From the NCBI GenBank assembly GCA_024138015.1, contig JAMXBB010000009.1, positions 16,453,235 through 16,517,234 of the forward strand: DNA of 64,000 nt. The letters run 5' to 3'. This DNA comes from Lumnitzera littorea. Lineage: Eukaryota; Streptophyta; Magnoliopsida; Myrtales; Combretaceae. The notes under the pieces were generated by a model. It ran no database searches. It saw only the letters and a program-made list of their open reading frames with translations, and had not been told where the DNA came from. Of the stretch, positions 37,140-48,900 are shown piece by piece. The position numbers and the translations under genes are program-made. Within the stretch, counting starts at the first letter, position 1. Every line of letters begins with the position of its first letter.

Positions 37140-38200
37140 CTACTTGTTCGTTGAGTAATAGGTGAAGAAGAAACTATAGGGGTAGTAGAAGAAAGAAGGT
37201 TTTGTAGTTAGAATGGAACCAGAAGAAGATGACAATTGATTAGTGGGAAGAGAAGAACTCAATGAAGCAGATTCACAAGTAACATGTAGATGTTGCAAAT
37301 GTTGGTCAGTACAAAGAAATTGATTAGAAGGAGACACATGCCCATTAATTTGTTTGTGAGGAAAATGCTTCTCAAATAATACAACATCCCTACTCAACAT
37401 CAACTTCTTTTCTACTAGGCTATACACTCTATAGCCTTTTTCCCTAGTTGCATAACCTAAAAATATCGTATGATACCTTTAGGGTCTAGTTTATCTTGGT
37501 GTGGGAATAAGTTTGCAACATAACAAAGATATTCATAATATGAAGATGTTCATAATTTGGTAAATGACCAAAATGAACTTCATAAGCAATCTTCCAATTT
37601 GGATGAAGCATAGACATTTGATTGATCAAATAGATAGCTGTTAAAATATACTCCCCTAAAAAAATCTTTAAGCAAATTTCTATGTAAATGCAATGCTCTA
37701 TAAGTATTAAGTAAATATCCATGTTTTCGCTCAACTTGTCAATTTTGCTAAGGTAAATAGATCAATGTTCATTGATGAATAATGCCAAGGTCATGAAATA
37801 AAGTTTGACAAGCTTTATAAAGAAACTCATGCCCATTTTCAGTATGAATGACTTTTCAAGTAATATAAAAATGGTTTTAGACATAGCAAATGAAGATCTA
37901 GATAGTAGAAACAGCTTCTAATCTAGCTTTTAATAAGTAGTCTATGTGCATCTTGAGTAGTAATCAACAATGGTCATGAAGTATTAAGTTCCAACGATAA
38001 ACACCACATGATATGGTTCCCATAAGTCAATGTGTAGTAAATGAAAAGCATAACTTAATGCATTAGTGCTACATGGAAAAGGCAGTTCATGACATTCGAT
38101 CAATTGACAAGTATCACAAAAGAAGTACGTAGTGTTAAAATGTTTACAAAGTTGTAAATGCTCAAGTTTAGAAATAGATTATTGACCCAAATGAGCATAA
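37140..38200 (-). pseudogene. Copia integrase region, decayed
   Basis: Minus-strand words include 'YFFCDTCQL', 'LLHIDLWEPYHV', 'YFMTIVDYYSRC', 'ENMDIYL' (family ERKHGHLL), 'FLGEYILTAIYLINQM', 'YEVHFGHLPNYEHL' and 'YSLVEKKLMLSRDVVLFEKHF'. Order and content match a copia integrase core and its C-terminal part. Frame changes and stops make it non-functional. Confidence 0.82.
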
Positions 38201-39873
38201 AATAGACCTACATCAACATGATTAACAAGGTTGTTGTTTCAAGAAACTAAAGAATTACTACCTATTGACTTGTTTTGTTGAATAGGGTCTTAGAGCTTTT
38301 AGTTTCTAACACATATAGACAAGGTATGAGCTTTGCCACAACTATAGCATGTTTAGTATTTGGGTCTTCGAAATGATATAAATTAGAATCAATTTAAGTA
38401 ATGGATGGATGATCAACTAATAACTTGTGGATTGATAAAAGGTTGTGCTAAAGCTTTGGTATAAGAACATTTTTAAGTGTCAATTTGGAATCAACACAAA
38501 CGGATCCTTTTGTATGGAATCTCTTTGTAGTTTTATTTGGAAGGATCATGACCATGGGTGTTTTAAGTTGCTATTTTTCAATATGAAGTGATTCAAAGGG
38601 TGTCACGTGGTCAGTTGCTTTCGTATTAACAATCTAAGTAAACATTCTATTATTCAAATAAATAAAACAAGCTTTGGAAAGAAAACTACCTATACAATGA
38701 ATCGAATTAGCATGTGCCTCATATTTACTTGGATATTTACCTTTCATTATGCATATTACCTCCTAACAAACTGTTTGAACAAGCTTACTATCAATAGATG
38801 ATGAAGTAATGCTATCTGCATTAGTAGGATATTGATCAAAAGGAGTTTCAACCTTGCAATAGCTGCCAATTTAATTCTTGAATTCCTATTCTTCTTTCCC
38901 TTATAACATTCAAATAGCCTATGATTTCAACATATCGATCAATTGAGTGACCTTCTACATTACAATGCTTGTAACGTAGTTTATTCATATGATTATCTAC
39001 CCTATGTATATTGTCTACCATTAGATTTAGTAGCCAAAAATGCCGTTTGTTCTCCTTTATTCACCAATGTATTTGTTAATCATTGTTGCTTTTTCTACTT
39101 GTTGCACCAACTAAAAATCTCCATTGATTGTAGGCAATGGATTAACTAAAAGAATCTAATTTCTTACTGATTCATGCACATTTGATAAATACATCAAAAA
39201 TTGCATTAATTTACTTTGTAACTCAAATTCAACCAATCTCTCTTTTAAGCTACATGTGCAATTCTCTAAACTTCCACAATTACATGTTGTCTATGCATTT
39301 ATTGTTTGAAGTTCATCCTAGCAATATCTCAATTGATTATAGTAAATCAAGATAAACTAATTTTCTTGTTTAATATTTGAAATCTCATGCTGCAATTGAA
39401 AGATTATAGATCTAGTGGTTTGACTATATTATTCTTTGATTTCTTGCTAAAGTTCTAATGCAGATTGTGCATAAAGAAAGTTTCATGAAAGTTTAGGAAC
39501 CATGGAAAGTAACCAATAACGAATCATGTAATCGTAAAGGATCCAACAAATATATTCATTAGAACACTCATCAAGTTTAACAATGTCCCTTCAATAAACT
39601 CTTAACTTAAATTTTTCCCAAAAAGCTATTCTAATCGATCTATTTCAACTCAAGAAATTCGACTAGTTGACGATTATGTTTCCAATAATGTACTAGGATT
39701 ATCCAAACTTGAAAGATATAATGAATCAACAATTATAGATGAATCAACACGATTTCCTTGATTATTCATGTTGTCGATGAAACAATGGACATGAACTAAT
39801 GACCAATTATCTACTTATGCAATAAATGTATGAAGACGGAAGAAAAGTAAGGATCAATACTACCTTGATACTA

Positions 39874-40109
39874 TGTGAAAGTTAAGTTCTAGTTTCAATT
39901 GAATAGTAAGAACTTTGATCTAGAAAAGTCGAAATAGTGGAAAAACTCTATTCTATTCTTTCTATGTTAAAGTTTACCAAAAAAAAAAAAAAACAAAGAA
40001 GAAGTTTATTGTACATATGGCCATTTATATTGATATAATAAAAAATAACTAAAACTAACTAACTGAACCACATTTGATTATTTACAAACTTAGATAGAGG
40101 TATTTCACA
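39874..40109 (-). repeat. 5' LTR of the copia element
   Basis: 236 bp, starting TGTGAAA and ending TTTCACA on the plus strand. It aligns with the split LTR at the left end and sits directly next to the primer-site remnant at about 39858-39873. Confidence 0.82.
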
Positions 40110-40857
40110 CATAGATATCCTATTTTTCGAAGATGTACATAATACTGGATACAACCTATCCTACTTATTTTTCAAGCTTAATCTACCTCTTCCTACCATG
40201 AAAATATAAGAGAGATTAATGATATAAGATATATAAAAAAATGTTACCTATCGATCGTGGCACTTCAGAGATAGATCTAGAATTATGCAACTGAACTGAG
40301 GTGCGGGAGAATAATAGAAAATACAATTTAAGAAAAGGAATGAGTTTTATAGGAATTAAATCTATGATCTTATATTTGTAAGGATAGGCCTAACTAGTAA
40401 CTACTAAATGACATCCAATTTTATATTAGATTATGCTATTTAAAATAAGCATTTAGTATATAGTTCACCGTTTTCGATAAATTTTAGGGGCCGGCTAAGT
40501 CGATCCTTATTGCAATTTTTTTTTTTTTTTCCTCCGATGATCTTATTAACCAGGAACAATTGACATTGCCAACGAACCTAGTACAAAATCAAAGTTTAGG
40601 CGTCCTCTGGCGAAAAATGAAGGAGGAAAATATTGACACGTTATATGCATTTATTAAAATAAATCCATATATTTCGCCACTTTAATGCTAAAGCAACCCG
40701 CCCTTTCTAACTTCCCCAACTGTCATATTAAAGACTGAAGCCTACTCTCCTCAATAATACAAACAACCCTGTCTTTCTCTTCAAGAACTACCATACAAAG
40801 AACATCAAAGAACCAGAATTTAGTGTTTTCAAACACCCTTTTTATCTTTCTTCTCAA
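40110..40857. other. Upstream region of the aspartyl protease gene
   Basis: No coding signal. The last 120 bp are CT- and CA-rich (CTGTCTTTCTCTTCAAG, then ATCTTTCTTCTCAA before the ATG), as in many plant leaders. No clear TATA box is placed well enough to name. A poly-T tract lies near 40514-40530. Confidence 0.45.
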
Positions 40858-43800
40858 ATGCAAATCCAAACCCACCTTCCTTTTCCTCCCAAACTTTCCT
40901 CAACATGCATAACCATCTTCTTTTTACTCTCGTTCCTGGAGTTCCAGACATGCTATGGCAGCAGAATCTTCAGCTTCAGGATGCACCACCGCTTCTCTGA
41001 ACCGCTCAAGAAGTGGTCTCGAAAACCCGGAAAGATGGATTACGATTGGCCTGTGAAAGGGAGTTTTCAGTACTACGCCGAATTGGCCGACCGTGATAGG
41101 ATCCTCAGAGGAAGGAGCTTGTCGGAGAGGGTGTCGCCGCTTGTTTTCGAGGATGGAAACTCGACTGTTAGGATCAATTCTTTGGGATTGTATGTTAGTT
41201 TTTCGTTTACAAAGATAATTCAGTGGTGTTTTTCTTTGTTGTTTCTTTTATATTTCTAGTATGTCTTTTTTTGATACACTGTGATTGTAGTTGCAAAAGA
41301 TTAAATAATATTTATTTAAATTTGACAAAATTCCATGATTTTCTTTTATTAATATATATATATATATATTTTCAATGTAGTGATTATAATCGTTTCATTT
41401 GTAATAAATAATCCATTGCCAAATGATATGATAAAAACCATTAATAATGTAAATGTCCTAATTACCAAAAGTTTCCAAAATTATATATATTCGCGGGTTG
41501 TGGTTCACAACCCGTAATATTGGTTGATGCCTTATTGAGATGTTGATGGCCAAATAGAATTCGGAATTACAACGTTGGATTCTTACATTTTTCTTGGACT
41601 ACGTTTATTTTACATGATTTAGTTGACAACGGGTTTCATGGACTCTAGATTAAGTTTCATTTTCTTTTACTTCCTAGTGGTTTTTAGATATATAATACTC
41701 TGTCCTTAATTTCCCTTTTCGTTTTTTGCTGCTTTGGAGACTTGTTACAGTCTACATTACACAACGGTCCAATTGGGGACGCCGGGGATGAAGTTTCTGG
41801 TGGCACTTGATACAGGGAGTGACTTGTTCTGGGTTCCTTGTGATTGCAACCGATGCGCACCCATTGAAGGCACCACTTATGCATCTGTAGGTTCTTTCTC
41901 TCATTGTTTTCCTCGAACTATGGATGTTTCCATTTAGGCGGTCTGTGTGCTTATATTAGAGTATGAAATGAATATATCTGTATGTCTAGATGTTACTGAA
42001 AATTGTGGAATCTAGTTTATGAAGCATTACCTTGACTGAATTGTCACTAATTAGCAAATTGATTTGAGTAATGAACATGGTGTTTAGCAATCGAACCCTC
42101 GAGCAATGGCAATGTTCCCTGTGCTCAAGTGGCAGGATTTGATGAAAGCATAAATAGCCTACTCAGAAGAGCTGGTTTATCAACATGTTTTACTGAACTT
42201 TTATTTGCTTTCTGTCTGAAATGATTTCTTTTGTGTGGCCAATGTTTCATGTGCAGGATTTCGATCTTAGTATATACTACCCTGAAGGATCAACAACAAG
42301 CAAAAGGGTGACTTGTGACAACAGTCTATGCATGCAACGTGATCGATGCCATGGAACACTGAGCAACTGCCCATATGTAGTTTCTTATGTATCAGCCGAG
42401 ACATCGACTTCTGGCATACTGGTTGAAGATGTCCTGCATCTAAAGACAGAAGATGGCCTTGGTGAATATATAGAGGCATATGTAACATTTGGGTGAGTTT
42501 TTTACAATTACAGACTTCTCTTCCAATTTCTATATCCATCTTTACTCTTGATACTTGCTTAATGGATGCCCAAGTAAATATTGCTAAAATGGCTTTTTTA
42601 TATCAATTTCCTTTGCTTTACTTGTGTGTACAGCTCAAAGTTACAGCTTGGTATAGAAATGCAATATAATAGTGCAGTTGTGGGCAGGTGCAAACTGGTT
42701 CTTTTCTTGACATAGCAGCTCCCAATGGCTTATTTGGTCTTGGAATGGAGAAGATATCCGTCCCAAGTATCTTGTCCAGAGATGGCATTATTGCTGATTC
42801 TTTTTCCATGTGCTTTGGACATGATGGGATAGGAAGGATTAATTTTGGTGATAAAGGTAGTCCTGACCAGGAGGAAACCCCCTTCAATATCAACCCATTG
42901 CAGTAAGCGAGAACCTCTTACAAACTAGATTCTTTTCACGCATTAGTTGTTAATATTGCTGATGAAAACTTCTTATTGTGAGTGACATCTTATGACAGTA
43001 AATGTGTTGCAGCCCCTCCTATAACATTACCGTGCTCAAAATTCGCATAGGATCTGCTTTGACACGCATGAATAGCACTGCATTATTTGATTCCGGAACA
43101 TCTTTTACATATCTGAGAGATCCAATTTACACAAGGCTGTCAAGAAGTGTACGGAATCTCAATTACACAAAAATTGTTCTTCTCCTAATCTTCTACTTCT
43201 TAATACCCGGCCAATTTTTCTATTTCCCTTGCAGTTTCATTCACAGGTTCAAGATAGAAGGTGGCCACAGGATTCAAGAATCCCTTTTGAGTATTGTTAT
43301 CATATGAGGTAACAGAGAAACCTTCCTCCGATTCTATTCTTTCTCATCCTCTAAATCTAAGAAGCAGTTATTTTTTATCCAGTCCAGATGCTAATGCAAG
43401 TGCGATGCCAAGCATGACTTTAACCATGAAAGGAGGAAGCAAATTTGTTGTCCTTGATCCAATTATAGTTATCTCTACTCAGGTATTCCAATGCTGTTGA
43501 TGGTTGCCTCTCTCTAACCGTGAACTCACACATGGTTTGTCTCCTGAATTGTGCAGACCGAACTTGTATACTGCCTGGCAGTTGTCAAGAGTATAGAAAT
43601 GAATATTATAGGCCGTAAGCTCCCTAGTTTTATTGGCTTCATTAGTTCTTTGCTCACCGCACAACTTTTGTGATATTCTACATGTGAGTTTACTTATGCT
43701 GCACCTATGATTTTGTGCAGAAAATTTTATGACAGGCTACCGCGTGGTCTTTGACCGAGAAAAATATGTTCTGGGGTGGAAGAGGTTCAACTGTTAGTAC

Positions 43801-44958
43801 CATTTCCCATATACAAGCTTATATATCCTATCAAGGATGTCTCATTTTGTGGAAATTGTTTTTTGCTTACAAAATAGTTCTGTTTAAAAACCTGTTTTAA
43901 CTTTTAAGAAGCTGTATCCAGCATCTAGTGGACATTCCTGTTCTGTTTAGAAAGCGTGAACATAAGTTGACAGACAGGTGAAAGATCATTGAAATCGCTG
44001 GCAGTGTCCTTGTGGTGTGAGGTGCTCTCTGTGGCCATGGTGACTGGTGGCAGGAGAAGGTGGTAGGGATGGTCATTCTAAGAGGTGATTTTGCATGATT
44101 ATGGTGTTTTTCCTGCAAATAATGGTGATGGTAAAGGTTATGCAATAGGGACAAAGTTTCTCTATCATACATGCTAACATGTACGAGAAACAAAGCAAGG
44201 GGACAGTATATGATTAGAGGGGGACATGAACTCAGCCATGATTTAGGACTGGAAAATTTGGTCTATTCAATGTTTCTTGCAGTGAAAAGAGGTTGTTAGA
44301 GGTAGATAGTGATTATTGGGGATGGTGTGGGTGGTCCTGGCTGTGACTTGAGGAGGTGGAATACTTTTGATAATTGAAGTGAAGCTTGCACACTTACGCG
44401 TCGTGGTAATTGTTGATGCCGGTGGTTTTTCGTAATGTATCTGGAGATGCTTGACATAGAGACATCAATAAGAGTAATATGTCATGTGAATTGCTTATGA
44501 TAGATACAGATAAATAAAAATTTGATGTGTCAGTTATTTATATCTTATCCCGAACATGGCGACTAATGTTGGCATGTGATAAAAGGAAACATCCTTTGAT
44601 TACTCTCTTGCTAGAGTATATCAATTCTTCAAACACCAAACGGAACAAATTGTAATAAGAAAACCAGAAAGTATCTTTTACAGACCAGTATCTTTCAAAT
44701 AATGTATGATGAATGCCATATCTTACACCATTTTTTACAGGCTATGATATGGAGGACTATGATTCATTTCCATCAAGAAAACGTAACACCACGGTTCCTG
44801 CCGCGATTGCTGCTGGGGTTGGTGAAACAACTACGCCGAGGCCAAAAGAGAGTGAAGAACATTGCCAGAGTTCTGATTCGGCCCCAACCTATTGTGGCTT
44901 AATGTTTTATCTTTCTTGGTTTGGATTTTTTCTCATGTCTCTTCTTTTTTTTTTTTGA
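40858..44958 (+). CDS. Aspartyl protease family protein (pepsin-like, A1), secreted, probably GPI-anchored
   Basis: Ten exons with GT-AG junctions join without frame break: 40858-41189, 41751-41886, 42257-42492, 42678-42902, 43013-43148, 43235-43308, 43383-43482, 43557-43614, 43721-43792 and 44741-44958 (528 residues plus stop). Residues 1-34 form a signal peptide (hydrophobic TIFFLLSFLEF). The first catalytic motif is ALDTGSDLFWVPCDC with Asp131; the second is ALFDSGTSFTY with Asp336. Between them lie the family words SAETSTSGILVEDVLHL and CGQVQTGSFLDIAAPNGLFG; after the second come ENFMTGYRVVFDRE and VLGWKRFNC. NST at residues 101-103 is a glycosylation sequon. A hydrophobic tail (about 506-528) follows a Ser/Thr-rich stretch, suggesting a GPI signal. 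The closest remembered relatives are Arabidopsis At4g35880 and At2g17760. The substrate is unknown. The last intron (948 bp) is the longest. Confidence 0.95.
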
Positions 44959-45515
44959 TCGCGATCATGTCCTTTCCTTATTACATCAAGTTTAGTGTAT
45001 TCAGGATCATTCATTTATAGAAGATTGTGAAGTTTTAAGATGGATTCTCATGTCTAGCCTTTGCATGATACACCATCCTAAGGCTGCAAATTCCAGCCCT
45101 TGATATGGCGTTCCTGGAACCTAGTACCTTATCATGCTCGTCAACATATCATGGTACGAGAAGACCCAAAACCCTGGCAGTGCAAAATCAGAAACAAATT
45201 TTAAAAATCTTCTTCAAACAGGTGTTTTTGGCTATTTCTTATGAAATATATACTATGCTTGGTTGGGTAGTTGCGGAAAGAAATGGTAAGAATGTTTCCA
45301 AATGTTTTTGTCCCCCCAACGTTTTACTATAGGAACATGCACCTAATAGTGTGCTTTAAAGTATGTTGGATTGTTTGCTTGTATTTATAAAACTATAATA
45401 AAATGACTATTCTTTACCTACTAATTCATTCTTATGTTTAGTCAATTGGCGGAATGACAATTCCATGAAATTAGACTTACCGAAAAATTAGGAGTTGTAA
45501 TCCTTTTAGAGGATT
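44959..45515. other. 3' flank of the protease gene
   Basis: Begins with a poly-T run and the TGA stop region. It should contain the 3' untranslated region. No further coding segment is recognised. Confidence 0.45.
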
Positions 45516-45950
45516 AAAGAAATAGCTATTCCATTTTGTAAACAAAACATGCTATAAATTATATAAATTGCATAAGGTTAAGTCGTATAATAACATAATT
45601 TAATTAAACACTAATTTAATAAATTAATAGAAGTTTCGTTACTAAATTTTTTGTTCTTTATAGATATAAAACTTGTAGGGAGTCTCAATGGTAAATGTTT
45701 TTGATTTAATTGAAAATGACTGCTATATTATAAGACCAAAGAAATAACAGTTTCATTCCGTAAACAAAACATGCCATAAACGATATAAATTGCTTAAGGC
45801 TAAGTCATATAATGGCATAACTTGATTAAACACTATTTTAATAAATTAATAGAAGTTTCGTTACTTAATTTTTGTTCTTTATAGATATAAAACTTGTAGG
45901 GAGTCTTGATGGTGAATGTTTTGATTTAATTGAAAACGACTGCTATATTT
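45516..45950. repeat. Tandem direct duplication, two units of about 215-220 bp
   Basis: Unit 1 (about 45516-45730) and unit 2 (about 45731-45950) align along their length. Shared words include TTTAATAAATTAATAGAAGT, TTCGTTACT, TTTATAGATATAAAACTTGT, AGGGAGTCT and GACTGCTATAT. Differences are scattered substitutions and short indels. Neither unit has recognisable coding content. Confidence 0.85.
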
Positions 45951-48900
45951 TGGGCGACAAAAAAAAAAAAAAAAAAAACCGACTGGTATATATCTATATC
46001 TTAACCAAATCAACTTTCTCCAAATTTAGCATTCAAAGATTATTATATGGTATGGAGTGGCTATGTAATCTAATCTCCGAGGCAAAAAAGTTACAAATAC
46101 AAATAAATGTTGACATGGAAAGAAGAAGACTTTTGGGAGGAAATGGAGAGTGACTTCTTTAAAGCGGTGATTACGGAAAAAATTTAGGCATTTTTCCGCA
46201 TGGACCCCTTTCCATTAATTTTCATGGGGAAGAATGGCCCTCAAGTTGGAAATTGTGACTAGATTCCTACAACATGACTTTATAGTACAATTGGTGAATA
46301 ACAATTATACCGACAAGAATTATATATATATTTATATATGCACAGACGGGCCAGTTATCTTCATTGTAATTTTATAGTCCTAAAAATACAAACACAAATA
46401 TAATAAATCGTTAAACAATATCTTCAATTTTCATGAATTAATTCGTTTTTCCGGAGTATATAGAAGTATTTAAAAAGGTTGCTTAACTCAACAAAGCCGA
46501 ATATTCTCGGTTATTAGGCCAAGTTAATGTACTCTTTTGTAATTGCCTTTAGGATGGAAATTGGGGGAGCTCTGGAATAACAGGTTTTATTGTAAAACTC
46601 AAACCCAAACTGATATTCTACAAGATTTTTCAAAACCTGGAAAAAAGAAAAAAAAAAAACAAAATAAACAAAACTATATTGTGTTTTATTGTATACGAAT
46701 ATTCCCTCCTAAAACACTACAAGGAATTACTTTTATAGAGTAATTGTTGAGTTAGACAGATTGAATATCATGTATGGATCTATCTACTTGCACTCCTATA
46801 TATACTATAGATACTAATATTATTTTATCTATCTTACTGATTTTTTTAAGTTTAAATTTCTCATGAGGTTCTACTTTAATTCTACAATTTGTATCGAAAT
46901 TTTATAGGGCTTTGAAACTAAACTCAAAATTTATCCCATAGACAGTTTGAATATTCCATAGGAACCCACCTGCTACCTCCCTAATTGCCTTGAAGTTTCA
47001 CTTGTGTAGTTTTATATACTTCTATATGTGGATACATACATGCTTTTAAAGTGTGTATATATATCAATGTATAATGAAACAATAATAGAAAGCAGATAGG
47101 AGATAGATATAATAATAATAATTTATGTACAGCTGGCGGAAGTTGTTATTAACAATAAACCCGTGCTTATTTAACCAAATGATATTAAAGCACCGATAAT
47201 CTTAGGATTCTCAATACCATTATGGTTTATTATTATTATTATTTTCACGTTTGATTCATTAGCAAATCGTCGGCTTCTATTACATTACTTTTTCTAATGA
47301 AGTGTCAACTTCGCACTTTTCCCTAATACATCGATTCCCCCCCCTATTTCGTCGTAGTAGGTTTTAGCGTGACGAGATTGAGAGTAACATATGAAAAGCT
47401 TTTTTTTTTTTATATATAAAAATTTAGATACTGGTTTGCTTTTTTTTTGACTCGTAATACTAATAAGTTAAGTAAACCCTAGAAAAGAAAATAAAAATAT
47501 AAACCTTTACTTTATCGTCTGTAGGGTATCCGGTGTCTGAAAGGTTTTCTTTTTCCTTACCTTTTCCTGAAATTTCTCCTCAGAAGAAGCCTAACGATAC
47601 GGTTTAAATGGGTCGTACAATTACCCGTTTCGCGTCGTCTTCGACGACAAAACTAAAAGTCTAGGATATGGGTCGTACGATTACGAAAGCCGGATCCCAC
47701 ATTTTGAATAGTCACAAATCAATTTCGTGCTTTTGAAATCCTTTTCCGCCTTCATATGGTTTTTGCTTTATCGTTAAATAAAGCGATCTAGGAGTCATAA
47801 AGAGTATTTTATATTGATTTTCGTATTCACATGAATTCTTAATATTATTGAATCTCACTCAGCCCCTTACTATCCCTCACTTTTTCTAACATGTGGGACA
47901 TTCGGCCTTTCAAAAGTTGAGCTGCAATTTCTTTTTTTTTTTTTGTTTTTTTAATTAAATAGCCATTGAAGATTAAGATAGTGTTTGATTGTACAATTTT
48001 TATGATATTAGACTGAATAAAAAATTTTATTCTATATTTGGTTTATAAATTTGTTTGGTAATTAGATAAAAATTAGGTTGGTAGACTAAATAAAATACCT
48101 AAATTTTATTTCATTTACACCATAATATAAAAATGAAATTTACTAGATAAAAACAAAAAATATTTTGTATTCCTAAAAATACCTCTTCATGTTATAATAT
48201 TAAGTTAATGAATATTATTTTTATTAAATATTACAATTTTTTATTTTGTAATATAAATAATTATTTTTTTAATATAAATTTTATGTTTAGTATTGTACAA
48301 ATTAAATATGGTATAATAAATTTATATTATCTAGTTCTCCTTATACTTATCATATTCAATTTTTACAACTAAATGCTATTGAAAAATGATATTAATAATG
48401 TTTTTTTCCAACGAGTTTTCATAAGGAAAAAGATTTAATGATATTGACATATTATATAAATCGATAAGTTATGTATAAATATTAATAAAAATTTGATATT
48501 TGTTAGTAAAGAATCTTACTTTTTTACTTTTTAAAAAATTTTTAATTATATTTTCACATATTAAAATTAAATACTTGCGCATCATTGATCGACCCATGTG
48601 ACATATTCCTATCATTGCAACCTTTCTATTTCGTAAATTGTTCCTTTCTTTATTTATTTTTCTGTAATAAAATACAAATTATTAATATAATATGTAATAT
48701 TAATAAAATAACTTTTCACACTTTAAGAATCTCTAAAATATATTTTATATATTTTTTAAAAAGTAATGGTAACATAGGACCTATAAAAAATTTTAAAAAT
48801 TAGTAAATAATTTTAGTAAAGTATTCTTTTATAAAATAAAAATTTATTTAAAATTGAGAGATTGTTTAGGATACTGATGTAGTATCCTAAACATCTCCTT

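Larger units (their letters stand above)
34096..40109 (-). mobile_element. Decayed Ty1/copia retrotransposon with later insertions
   Basis: Minus-strand element. The 5' LTR is 40109-39874. Next to it, CATAGTATCAAGGTAG is a decayed version of the initiator-Met primer site TGGTATCAGAGC. Decoded along the minus strand, in order: gag with a zinc-knuckle-like CNVEGHSIDR (about 39800-38880), integrase (about 38200-37140), reverse transcriptase (36960-35560, interrupted) and RNase H (about 35560-35220; KELLWISYILQNLHVPITF, TNHIDIDVYF). A purine tract AAGGGGAGG (near 35206) precedes the 3' LTR. There are many stops and frameshifts. Three later insertions interrupt it: hAT-like 34332-35186, plastid rps7 36116-36374, and a repeat at 36375-36672. 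LTR flanks CGTAT and CATAG match poorly, so a target duplication is unproven. Confidence 0.88.

Noticed and set aside
42090..42170. Possible extra protease exon (readable frame in intron 2)
   Set aside because: Exons 2 and 3 join in phase and match the family continuously (TTYAS to DFDLSIYYP), leaving no room for another exon.
42267..42893. Minus-strand open frames of about 90 codons
   Set aside because: They are antisense shadows of protease exons 3 and 4.
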